64,000 nt of DNA from Bog-756 sp963812525 (lineage in GTDB: Bacteria > Actinomycetota > Acidimicrobiia > Acidimicrobiales > RAAP-2): contig CAWEVL010000011.1 of assembly GCA_963812525.1 (NCBI GenBank), positions 558,001-622,000 of the forward strand, written 5' to 3'. The notes below the pieces were generated by a model that ran no database searches, had not been told where the DNA came from, and saw nothing but the letters and a program-made list of their open reading frames with translations. This document shows, piece by piece, positions 53,314 through 64,000 of this stretch. Each line of letters begins with the position of its first letter. Within the stretch, counting starts at the first letter, position 1. The position numbers and the translations under genes were made by a program.

Positions 53314-55287
53314 CTACCGTCCGGCAGGCCCCTTCGGAGCCATGGGCGTGTGGAGCCGCTCGAATACTGATGCGCCCACCTCGGCCGGTAACCACGATAC
53401 GCCCAGCAACTCCTCCTTGGATACGTTTCGCAGGGCGGCCAGCCCCCCGAACTGCTCGATCAGGCGTTCGCGGCGCTTCGGCCCCAGTCCCTCGACGCCG
53501 TCCAGGGCGCCCACGGTCATCCGTTTGCCCCGCAGGGTGCGGTGGTACGAGATGGCGAACCGGTGGGCCTCGTCCCGCAGGCGCTGGAGCAGGTAGAGGC
53601 CCTCGGACTGCCGCGACAGGCGGTAGGGCTCCGAGCGTCCCGGGCGGTAGACCTCCTCGAAGCTCTTGGCCAGCGAGGCGATGGGGATCCGGTCGGTCAG
53701 CCCCAACCGGTCCAGTACCCGGATGCCCACGTTGAGTTGGCCCAGCCCCCCGTCGAGGAGCAGGAGTTGGGGCGGGTAGGCGAAGCGGCGCCGGGCCGGG
53801 ACCGTCGCCCCCCTCCCGTCGCCGCTCCGGCCATCGGCATCGGGCTGACCCCGGTCGGGACCGCTCCCCTCGGCGGTGGTCGACCCGGGGGCTCCGGCTT
53901 CCCGGTCGTCGGCCAAGAGGGAGGTCAGCCGGCGCATGAGCACCTCCTCCATGGCGGCGTAGTCGTCGTTGCCGGCCACGGTGGCTACCCGGAAGTGGCG
54001 GTAGTCGCTCTTCTTGGGGAGGGCGTCTTCGAAGACCACCATCGAGCCCACGTAGTCGGTGCCCTGCAGGTGACTCATGTCGTAGCACTCGATGCGAAGC
54101 GGGGCCTCGGGCAGGCCCAGCTCGTGCTGGAGCGACTCGAGCGCCCGGGCCCGGCTGTTGTGGTCCGAGGTCCGGTGCAGCCGGTGCCGGACGAAGGACT
54201 CCTTGGCGTTCTGCTCCACGGTCTGCAGCAGCGACCGCTTGGTCCCCCGAAGGGGTACCCGGAGGACCACCGGCCCCGACCGCTGCCCGGCCAGGTAGTC
54301 CGACACGGCATCGACATCCTCGGGCATGGTGGGCACCAGCACCTGCCGGGGCACCCCGGAGACAGGGTCGGCGTAGACGTCGACCAGGACCCGTTCCATG
54401 AGCTGTCCCGGGGTCAGGTCCTCCACCTTGTCCACGAAGAGGGCCAGCCGGCCCACCACCTTGCCCGATCGGACGTGGAACACCTGGACGGCGGCTTCCA
54501 GCTCGTCCCCGGCCACACCGAAGACATCGAGGTCCTCGCGCCGGGCCAACTCCATCTGCCGTACGGCGTCGGCCGTTCGCACCGCCTCCAGCTTGTCCCG
54601 GAGGACCGAGGCCCGTTCGAACTCGAGGGCTCCCGATGCCTCCCGCATGGCGGTCTCCAGCCCCCGCTCGAGGGGGCCGGTGTCCCCTCCGAGGAAGGCG
54701 ATGAGATCGGCCACCAGGCGGTCGTACTCCTCGTGGGTGACCTCACCGACGCACGGCCCGGAGCACCGCTCGATGTGGAACAGGAGGCACGGACGACCCA
54801 AGCGCTCGTGCCGGCGGAACTTGGTGTCGGAGCAGGTCCGCACGGGGAACGAGCGCAGGAGCAGGTCGAGTGTCTCGCGGATAGCCCCCACGTTGGGATA
54901 GGGGCCGAAGTACCGCACGCCACTGCGCTTGCGGCCCCGGACCACCGCCGGGCGGGGCCAGTCGTCGTTGACGGTGACCGCCAGCCACGGGTAGCTCTTG
55001 TCATCCTTCAGGCGGACGTTGTACCGGGGTTGGAACTGCTTGATCAGATTGTGCTCGAGCAGGAGGGCCTCGGACTCCGAGTCCACCACGATCCACTCCA
55101 CGTGGTCGGCCTGGTGGACCATCTGGGCGGTCCGCGGGGCCAGGCCGCCCGGGTCCTGGAAGTACGAGTTCAGCCGCTGGCGGAGGGACTTGGCCTTGCC
55201 CACGTAGAGGACCCGCCCGTCCCGATCCAGGAATTGGTAGGAGCCGGGGGCGTCGGGAATCGAGCCGGGCAGGGGTCGGGTCACCAC
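53314..55287 (-). CDS. uvrC: UvrABC excinuclease subunit C
   Basis: A protein of about 657 residues that makes both incisions in nucleotide excision repair. The N-terminal GIY-YIG domain reads GSYQFLDRDGRVLYVGKAKS followed by LRQRLNSYF; four cysteines around TCSDTKF, GRPCLLFHIERCSGPCVGEV follow; the UVR motif (REASGALEFERASVLRDKLE) binds UvrB; the RNase H-like nuclease has IECYDMSHLQGTDYVGSMVV and LLLDGGLGQLN; the C-terminal HhH pair is GLGPKRRERLIEQFGG. A ~40-residue low-complexity insert (GSTTAEGSGPDRGQPDADGR) splits the nuclease domain. GTG 55287 (or 55284) is the likely start. Confidence 0.96.
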   Translation of the reverse strand: MVTRPLPGSIPDAPGSYQFLDRDGRVLYVGKAKSLRQRLNSYFQDPGGLAPRTAQMVHQADHVEWIVVDSESEALLLEHNLIKQFQPRYNVRLKDDKSYPWLAVTVNDDWPRPAVVRGRKRSGVRYFGPYPNVGAIRETLDLLLRSFPVRTCSDTKFRRHERLGRPCLLFHIERCSGPCVGEVTHEEYDRLVADLIAFLGGDTGPLERGLETAMREASGALEFERASVLRDKLEAVRTADAVRQMELARREDLDVFGVAGDELEAAVQVFHVRSGKVVGRLALFVDKVEDLTPGQLMERVLVDVYADPVSGVPRQVLVPTMPEDVDAVSDYLAGQRSGPVVLRVPLRGTKRSLLQTVEQNAKESFVRHRLHRTSDHNSRARALESLQHELGLPEAPLRIECYDMSHLQGTDYVGSMVVFEDALPKKSDYRHFRVATVAGNDDYAAMEEVLMRRLTSLLADDREAGAPGSTTAEGSGPDRGQPDADGRSGDGRGATVPARRRFAYPPQLLLLDGGLGQLNVGIRVLDRLGLTDRIPIASLAKSFEEVYRPGRSEPYRLSRQSEGLYLLQRLRDEAHRFAISYHRTLRGKRMTVGALDGVEGLGPKRRERLIEQFGGLAALRNVSKEELLGVSWLPAEVGASVFERLHTPMAPKGPAGR

Positions 55288-55482
55288 GTCACCAGTGTGC
55301 CGTGTCCGGCCCGATCCCGACGCACCGCGCCGGCGACAGCCCCAGGGCATAGACTGACCTGTACGCCGGCCTGGTTTCCGGCGACATCTACCGCTCCGGG
55401 GCCGACATCCCCGCGGATGGGCGACCAGGCTGTCCCCGCCGGCCACCTACCGGAGCGCCTCCCCAAGGGGGTCATACCCAGC

Positions 55483-56598
55483 ATGCTCCGGCTACAGACG
55501 GCACTTCCCGACCGTTACACGACGGCGGATCCCGACCAATTGGCGGCGTGGATCCAGCAGGCCAAGGCCACGTTGGGCCGGCGGGTGGTCATCCTCGGCC
55601 ACCACTACCAGCGGGACGAGGTGATGGCGTGGGCCGACGCCCGGGGCGACTCATTCGGCCTCTCCCGGATCGCGGCTGACCAGACCGACGCCGAGTTCGT
55701 CGTGTTCTGCGGCGTCCACTTCATGGCCGAGTCGGCAGACGTCCTCACCGGACCTCACCAGCAGGTCATCCTTCCCGACCTCAATGCCGGCTGCTCCATG
55801 GCCGACATGGCCGACATCGACTCGGTGGAGGAGGCCTGGGACGCACTGGGCGCGGTCACCGACATCGAGCGGGTCGTGCCGGTCACCTACATGAATTCGT
55901 CGGCGGCGCTCAAGGCCTTCGTGGGCCGCCACGGGGGCGTGGTGTGCACCTCGTCGAACGCCCGGGCCGTCCTCACTTGGGCGCTCGGCCGGGACACCCA
56001 GGGACACAGCCGGGGTGACCAGGTCCTCTTCTTCCCCGACCAGCACCTCGGCCGCAACACCGGCTTCGAGCTGGGCTACGGGGCCGGGGACATGGCCGTG
56101 TGGAACCCACGGTCGGACCAGGGCGGCCTGGACGACGTGACCCTCAAGTCGGCGACCCTCCTCCTGTGGAAGGGCCACTGCTCGGTCCACCAGCGGTTCC
56201 GGACCACCCACGTCGATGCCTTCCGGGCGGAGCATCCCGACGGGATCGTCGTGGTCCATCCCGAGTGCTCGCACGAAGTGGTCGACGCGGCCGACCAGGT
56301 CGGCTCGACCGACGCCATCATCCGGGCGGTGGCCGAGGCCCCGCCTGGCTCGGTCCTGGGGGTGGGCACGGAGATCCACCTGGTCAGGCGACTCGACGAC
56401 GAGACGCCGGACAAGACGGTGGTCTCGCTCGACCCCCTGGTGTGCCCGTGCTCGACCATGTTCCGGATCGACGCCGCCCACCTGGCCTGGGTCCTCGAGG
56501 GCCTGGTGGCCGGAGAGGTCCGCAACCGGATCACCGTCGACGAGGAGACGGCTTCGTGGGCCCGGGTGGCGCTCGAGCGGATGCTGGCCACCGTCTGA
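55483..56598 (+). CDS. nadA: Quinolinate synthase
   Basis: A 371-residue iron-sulfur enzyme condensing iminoaspartate and dihydroxyacetone phosphate to quinolinate for NAD synthesis. VVILGHHYQRDEVMAWADAR is the first substrate motif, and cluster cysteines are in FVVFCGVHFMAESADVL, GGVVCTSSNARAVL and LDPLVCPCSTMF; VHPECSHEVVDAADQVGST is the third repeat. ATG 55483 is chosen, with AAGGGGG about 11 bp upstream; the open frame extends far upstream only as antisense shadow of uvrC. It stands alone between uvrC and uvrA; nadB and nadC are not in the window. Confidence 0.95.
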   Translation: MLRLQTALPDRYTTADPDQLAAWIQQAKATLGRRVVILGHHYQRDEVMAWADARGDSFGLSRIAADQTDAEFVVFCGVHFMAESADVLTGPHQQVILPDLNAGCSMADMADIDSVEEAWDALGAVTDIERVVPVTYMNSSAALKAFVGRHGGVVCTSSNARAVLTWALGRDTQGHSRGDQVLFFPDQHLGRNTGFELGYGAGDMAVWNPRSDQGGLDDVTLKSATLLLWKGHCSVHQRFRTTHVDAFRAEHPDGIVVVHPECSHEVVDAADQVGSTDAIIRAVAEAPPGSVLGVGTEIHLVRRLDDETPDKTVVSLDPLVCPCSTMFRIDAAHLAWVLEGLVAGEVRNRITVDEETASWARVALERMLATV

Positions 56599-56700
56599 GC
56601 CCCGCCGGATCGGGTGGAGCGTCCGAGGGCGGCGATGGTGGCCCCCTGGCCGCCCCGGTGGGCCACGGGTGACCGGGGAGGCGGTGGGCGCCGGCCGGCC

Positions 56701-59739
<3,039 letters not shown>

Positions 59740-59781
59740 TGGGTGAGGATACCGGGGTGGGGGGTGGCCTCCGCCGTGCGG

Positions 59782-61908
59782 TCAGGACCCGCCGCCGGGG
59801 TCGACGTCGGCGGTATCGCCCACCAGGATCGGCGACCCGTCCACCGGGTCCCGGACCAGGAGGGCCCGCAGTTCGGCGATCTCGTCCCGGAGCAGGGCGG
59901 CCTCCTCGAACCGGAGCTCCTCGGCGGCCTTGTTCATCTCGGCGTCCAGCCGGTGGACCAGGCTGGACAGCTCGTCGGCGTCCGGCCCCAGGGCCTGGGC
60001 CATCTCGGCGGCCACCGCCCGGGGGTCGGCCCCGCCCCGGCCCTTCCGTCCCCGTCCCCCGGCCGGCCGCTCGTTGGCCCCGGAGGTGATGGCGGCCGAG
60101 CCGCCGCCCTCGCCGCGGACCCGCTCGAGGATGTCGGTGACCGACTTGGTGATGGTCCGGGGGTCGATCCCATGGGCCTCGTTGTAGGCGATCTGACGGG
60201 CCCGCCGGCGCTGGGTCTCCCCGATGGCCGTGCTCATGGAGTCGGTGATGGTGTCGGCATACATCACCACCCGACCGTTGACGTTGCGGGCGGCCCGGCC
60301 CATGGTCTGGATGAGGGAGGAGGCCGACCGCAGGAAGCCCTCCTTGTCGGCGTCGAGGACGGCCACCAGGGCCACCTCGGGCAGGTCCAGGCCCTCACGG
60401 AGCAGGTTGATGCCCACCAGTACGTCGAAGGCCCCGAGGCGCAGCTCGCGCAGGATCTCGATGCGGGCCATGGTGTCCACGTCGGAGTGGAGGTACTGGA
60501 CCCTCACCCCCTGCTCGGCCAGGTAGTCGGTGAGATCCTCGGCCATCTTCTTGGTCAGGGTGGTGACCAGCACCCGGTGGCCGCCGGCCACGGTCCGGTC
60601 GATCCGCTCGCGGAGGTCGTCGATCTGGCCGGTCGTCGGGACGATGTCCACTTCGGGGTCGACCAGGCCGGTGGGCCGGATGACCTGCTCCACCACGTTG
60701 GCGCTGTGCTCGAGCTCCCAGGGCCCCGGGGTGGCCGACAGCAGGATCACCTGGCCGGTCCGTTCGATGAACTCCTCGAACCGCAGGGGTCGGTTGTCCA
60801 GGGCCGACGGTAGGCGGAACCCGTGGTCCACCAGGGTCTCCTTGCGGGACCGGTCCCCGGCGAACTGGCCGCGGAGCTGGGGCACGGCCACGTGGCTCTC
60901 GTCCACCACCACCAGGAAGTCCTTGGGGAAGAAGTCGAGCAGGGTGAAGGGGGCCTCCCCCGGCGCCCGGCCGTCGAGGTGGCGGCTGTAGTTCTCGACT
61001 CCGCTGCACACCCCGGTCTCCCCCAGCATCTCGAGGTCGTACTCGGTCCGCATCCGGAGGCGCTGGGCCTCGAGCAGCTTGCCGGCACCGGTCAGCTCGG
61101 GCAGCCGCTCCCGCAGCTCGGCCTCGATCCCCTCGATGGCCTTGCGCATCCGCTCGTCCCCGGTGCCGTAGTGGGTGTTGGCGAACACCACCAGCTCGTC
61201 GAGCTCGTCGCCGATCTCACCGGTCAGCACGTCGAAGGGCCGGATCCGCTCCACGGTGTCGCCGAAGAACTCGATGCGCACGGCCTGGCTCTCGTAGGCG
61301 GCGTGGATCTCCACGGTGTCGCCCCGGGCCCGGAACTGGCCGCGGGCCAGGGTGGCGTCGTTGCGGGAGTACTGCAGCTCGACCAGCCGGCGGAGCAGGG
61401 ACCGTTGCTCGTGGACCTCGCCGGGCTGCAGGGCCACGATCCGGTCGCGGTACTCGTCGGGCGAGCCCAGGCCGTAGATGCACGAGACCGACGCCACCAC
61501 GATGGTGTCCGGCCGCAGCAGCAGGGACGAGGTACAGGCATGGCGCAGCCGGTCGATCTCGTCGTTGATGGACGAGTCCTTCTCGATGTAGGTGTCCGAC
61601 GACGGCACGTACGCCTCGGGCTGGTAGTAGTCGTAGTAGGAGACGAAGTACTCCACCCGGTTGCGGGGGAAGAACTCCTTCAGCTCCGCCGCCAGCTGGG
61701 CGGCCAGCGACTTGTTGGGCTCGATGATCAGGGTGGGCCGCTGCACCGCCTCGACGGTCCAGGCGACGGTGGCCGTCTTGCCCGACCCGGTGATGCCCAG
61801 CAGGGTCTGGTAGCGGTCGCCCCGCTCGAGGCCCTCGACCAGTCCGGCGATGGCCTGGGGCTGGTCGCCGGCGGGGCGGAAGGGCGAGACCACCTCGAAG
61901 TCGGGCAC
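59782..61908 (-). CDS. uvrB: UvrABC excinuclease subunit B
   Basis: A 708-residue helicase-like subunit. Walker A is LLGITGSGKTATVAWTVEA; the DNA-clamping beta-hairpin is YYDYYQPEAYVPSSDTYIEK with DSSINDEIDRLRHA; Walker B is LVVVDESHVAVPQL; motif VI is QTMGRAARNVNGRVVMYAD; and the C-terminal UVR motif RLDAEMNKAAEELRFEEAAL binds UvrC. It starts at GTG 61908. A Gly/Arg-rich linker (GGSAAITSGANERPAGGRGR) precedes the UVR motif. It lies 22 bp after coaE, so coaE-uvrB-uvrA are likely co-transcribed. Confidence 0.97.
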   Translation of the reverse strand: MPDFEVVSPFRPAGDQPQAIAGLVEGLERGDRYQTLLGITGSGKTATVAWTVEAVQRPTLIIEPNKSLAAQLAAELKEFFPRNRVEYFVSYYDYYQPEAYVPSSDTYIEKDSSINDEIDRLRHACTSSLLLRPDTIVVASVSCIYGLGSPDEYRDRIVALQPGEVHEQRSLLRRLVELQYSRNDATLARGQFRARGDTVEIHAAYESQAVRIEFFGDTVERIRPFDVLTGEIGDELDELVVFANTHYGTGDERMRKAIEGIEAELRERLPELTGAGKLLEAQRLRMRTEYDLEMLGETGVCSGVENYSRHLDGRAPGEAPFTLLDFFPKDFLVVVDESHVAVPQLRGQFAGDRSRKETLVDHGFRLPSALDNRPLRFEEFIERTGQVILLSATPGPWELEHSANVVEQVIRPTGLVDPEVDIVPTTGQIDDLRERIDRTVAGGHRVLVTTLTKKMAEDLTDYLAEQGVRVQYLHSDVDTMARIEILRELRLGAFDVLVGINLLREGLDLPEVALVAVLDADKEGFLRSASSLIQTMGRAARNVNGRVVMYADTITDSMSTAIGETQRRRARQIAYNEAHGIDPRTITKSVTDILERVRGEGGGSAAITSGANERPAGGRGRKGRGGADPRAVAAEMAQALGPDADELSSLVHRLDAEMNKAAEELRFEEAALLRDEIAELRALLVRDPVDGSPILVGDTADVDPGGGS

Positions 61909-61930
61909 CCGTCCGATGGTACCGGTCCGA

Positions 61931-62572
61931 TCACGGGACGGGTCCCGCCGCCGGGGGGTCGGTCCGGAGACGCTCCCGCAGGTCGACGAGCTCGGCCCAG
62001 ACCCGGTCCACCTCGGCCCGCAGGTGGTCGACGTCCCCCGAGTTGTCGACCACCAGGTCCGCTCCGTCCAGGCGGGTCCGGCGGTCGGCCTGGGAGCCGA
62101 TGCGGGCCCGGGCGTCCTCCGGGGCCATGCCCCGGTGGGCGACCAGTCGGTCGAGCGCCAGGTCGGTCGGGGCGTCGACCACCACCACCGCGGCCAGGTC
62201 GAGGGTCTCGCGGTGAATGGGCCGGAGGAGGGGGATGTCCAGCACCACGATGGCGTCCGTGTCGGCGAAACGGTCCCGCCGGGCGATCATCTCGACCCCG
62301 ATGGCCGGGTGGGTGATGGCGTTGAGGTCGGCCAGGGCATCGGGATGGCCGAAGACCAGGCCCGCCACCTTGGGCCGGTCGATGGCCCCGTCGGAGTCGA
62401 CGATCTCGGGCCCGAACCGGTCGATCATCGGCTGATAGGCCGGCCCCCCCGGGGCCACCACCTCCCGCGCGATCCGGTCGGCGTCGACCAGGGCGGCCCC
62501 GTGTTCGATCAAGAGTTCGGCCACCGTGGACTTGCCCGCCCCGATGCCGCCGGTGAGCCCGACTGCCAGCAC
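61931..62572 (-). CDS. coaE: Dephospho-CoA kinase
   Basis: A 213-residue kinase for the last step of CoA synthesis. The P-loop is VGLTGGIGAGKSTVAELLIE; ALVDADRIAREVVAPGGPAY is the substrate motif; LNAITHPAIGVEM and VVLDIPLLRP follow; and MAPEDARARIGSQADRRTRL is the lid. GTG 62572 is the likely start; the open frame beyond it is Pro/Arg-rich shadow of the divergent gene. Its place before uvrB is common in actinobacteria. The 145 bp to the divergent AftD-like gene should hold both promoters. Confidence 0.95.
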   Translation of the reverse strand: MLAVGLTGGIGAGKSTVAELLIEHGAALVDADRIAREVVAPGGPAYQPMIDRFGPEIVDSDGAIDRPKVAGLVFGHPDALADLNAITHPAIGVEMIARRDRFADTDAIVVLDIPLLRPIHRETLDLAAVVVVDAPTDLALDRLVAHRGMAPEDARARIGSQADRRTRLDGADLVVDNSGDVDHLRAEVDRVWAELVDLRERLRTDPPAAGPVP

Positions 62573-62717
62573 GTCGGAGACTCTACCCGGCGGCCCCCAG
62601 CGGCCCGGTGGGCGGCAGATCGGGGCGCCGCGGCCCGGAGCGACCGGGGGCGGCGGTGGTGGGAGGTGCAGCCAGAACCGAGATCGATCCCCGCTATCCT
62701 GCGGGTCCGGCCGACCC

Positions 62718-64000
62718 ATGAGCGAATCTTCCCCCGTCACTCGGCGCGTCGATGCCGGCGCGCCTCCCGCCACCTCCGTCCGCCGGGACCGGCCCGATCT
62801 CCGGGACGTGGCCGTGTGGGTGTTCCTGGCTGCCATCAGCTACATCCCCTCGCTCCTCACCCAGCCGGGGAAGATCGCCGCCGACACCAAGCAGTACCTC
62901 TATCTGGACCCTGGACGCCTCATCCAGAGTGCCATCTCGGCCTGGGACCCCGACTTCGGCGCCGGAACGGTCACCCACGAGAACATCGGGTTCCTGTTCC
63001 CCATGGGGCCCTACTACTGGCTGGTGGCCGAGCTGCACGTCCCTCTCTGGATCGGCCAGCGCTTCTGGATGGGGTCGCTCTTCTTCGCCGCCGGGACCGG
63101 CGTGTGGTTCCTCGGGCGGCTCCTGGGCCTCACCCGCTCGGGCCGCCTGGCCGCGGCCCTGGCCTACATGCTCACCCCGTACGTCCTCGACTACATCACC
63201 CGCATCTCCGGCATCGTCATGCCCTGGGCCGCCCTCGGATGGATGGTGGCCCTGACCATCCTGGCCGTGCGCAAGGGAGGGTGGCGCTATCCGGCGCTCT
63301 TCGCCGTGGTCATCGCCCTGGTCGGGGGGGTCAACGCCACCTCCATCCTGCTGGTGGGACTGGCCCCCCTCCTGTGGGTGGTCTACGCCGTCTGGGGGAC
63401 CCACGAGGCTCGGTGGCGGGCGGCGCTGGGTGCGGTGGTCCGGCTCGGGGTCCTCAGCCTGGGTGTCTCGGTGTGGTGGATGGCCGGCTTCTGGGCCGAG
63501 GGAGCTTACGGGATCAACGTCCTCAAGTACACCGAGACCGTCCCCACCGTGTCCTCCACCTCGCTCTCGTCGGAGGTCCTGCGCGGCCTCGGCTACTGGT
63601 ACTTCTACGGCCGGGACAAGCTGGGCCCCTGGACCCTGGCGTCGGCGGGCTATCTGCAGTGGAGCTGGCTGATCGTCGTCAGCTTCCTCGTCCCCACGCT
63701 GGCCGTGGCGGCGGCGATGGTGGTCCGCTGGCGCTACCGGGCCTTCGCCATCGCCCTCATCCTGGTCGGGGTGGTCCTCGGCCGTCGGCACCTATCCCTT
63801 CCAGGACCCGTCGCCGTTCGGACGGCTGATCAAGGCGGCCGGGCCCGACTCCACCGCCGAACTGGCGCTGCGGTCGACCAACCGGATCGTCCCGTTGGTC
63901 CTGCTGGGCCTGGGGCTCCTCCTGGGGGCGGGGATCACCGCACTGACGGCCCGTGTCCGCTGGGCCGGTCGCGGACTGTTGTTGCTGTCCGTGGTGCTGA
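62718..64000 (+). CDS. AftD-like alpha-(1->3)-arabinofuranosyltransferase, N-terminal part (one frameshift, runs off window)
   Basis: From ATG 62718 the frame reads an Arg-rich cytoplasmic start and then VAVWVFLAAISYIPSLLTQP, GKIAADTKQYLYLDPGRLIQ, WDPDFGAGTVTHENIGFLFP and MGPYYWLVAELHVPLWIGQR. This is the hallmark N-terminus of the AftD-type GT-C family (with DUF3367), which adds arabinofuranose to cell-wall arabinan from decaprenyl-phospho-arabinose. The acidic DTK region is in the first extracytoplasmic loop. Many membrane helices follow. One extra base near 63780 breaks the frame; afterwards it reads AVGTYPFQDPSPFGRLIKAA and is still open at the window end. The gene implies an arabinan-containing envelope or a related glycan. 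Confidence 0.85.
   Translation, partial: MSESSPVTRRVDAGAPPATSVRRDRPDLRDVAVWVFLAAISYIPSLLTQPGKIAADTKQYLYLDPGRLIQSAISAWDPDFGAGTVTHENIGFLFPMGPYYWLVAELHVPLWIGQRFWMGSLFFAAGTGVWFLGRLLGLTRSGRLAAALAYMLTPYVLDYITRISGIVMPWAALGWMVALTILAVRKGGWRYPALFAVVIALVGGVNATSILLVGLAPLLWVVYAVWGTHEARWRAALGAVVRLGVLSLGVSVWWMAGFWAEGAYGINVLKYTETVPTVSSTSLSSEVLRGLGYWYFYGRDKLGPWTLASAGYLQWSWLIVVSFLVPTLAVAAAMVVRWRYRAFAIALILVGVVLGRRHLSLPGPVAVRTADQGGRARLHRRTGAAVDQPDRPVGPAGPGAPPGGGDHRTDGPCPLGRSRTVVAVRGA

Noticed and set aside
53542..55482. Long plus-strand open frame upstream of nadA
   Set aside because: It is antisense to uvrC, rich in Gly/His/Arg, and has no NadA-like sequence before ATG 55483.

Overview
The window is high-GC bacterial chromosome. 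Gene content and order point to an actinobacterium, most likely class Acidimicrobiia. The evidence is a run of coaE-uvrB-uvrA, nadA, uvrC-rapZ-yvcK and gap-pgk-tpiA-secG, an AftD-like arabinofuranosyltransferase, surface proteins with 'DGGVFSFGDA' and 'SCPxxxxCxAVG' repeats, and ArsR/AHSA1, sulfotransferase and DUF1214 genes. The taxonomic placement is inference.

Layout. 1-12.7 kb: end of an Lhr-type helicase, two short-chain dehydrogenases, an ArsR-AHSA1 fusion regulator with its own operator, a PaaI thioesterase, an MTA/SAH-type nucleosidase, a coupled sulfotransferase/DUF1214 pair, a secreted GH99-like protein with propeller repeats, a methyltransferase and a glycosyltransferase-like protein. 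12.7-21.3 kb: a gene-poor stretch with only short ORFs (one DUF4234 protein), a recurring TTCGCGAAGAGTTCA motif, a perfect hairpin, a repeat pair and an orphan terminator. 21.3-29.7 kb: a giant exported protein with twelve 261-bp Ig-like repeats, followed by a lipoprotein. 29.7-36 kb: a NarL-type two-component system, a STAS protein, a large polytopic membrane protein and a small lipoprotein.

36-46.1 kb is an accessory island: a decayed acyl-CoA synthetase, an acyltransferase of lower GC than its surroundings, an IS481-type transposase remnant, and a ~6.95 kb integrative element. The element sits in the 3' end of tRNA-Leu(GAG), is bounded by a 25-bp direct repeat, and has matching paired octamers just inside both ends. 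It carries phage-like small genes, a DnaJ-type zinc-motif protein, a truncated GT-C-like gene, two IS110 copies (one broken, one intact with a candidate bridge-RNA region), a DUF1871-like gene and a truncated, frameshifted tyrosine integrase.

46-64 kb is core genome, mostly on the minus strand: a peptide-type solute-binding protein, secG, lower glycolysis (tpiA, pgk, gap), yvcK and rapZ (carbon flux and envelope control), excision repair (uvrC, uvrA, uvrB), NAD and CoA synthesis (nadA, coaE), and the start of an arabinan-type glycosyltransferase.

Many genes, including conserved ones (yvcK, the AftD-like gene, the solute-binding protein), carry one-base frameshifts, often in short C/G runs. 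This looks like residual sequencing error, so frame breaks in accessory genes should not be taken as decay without checking reads.
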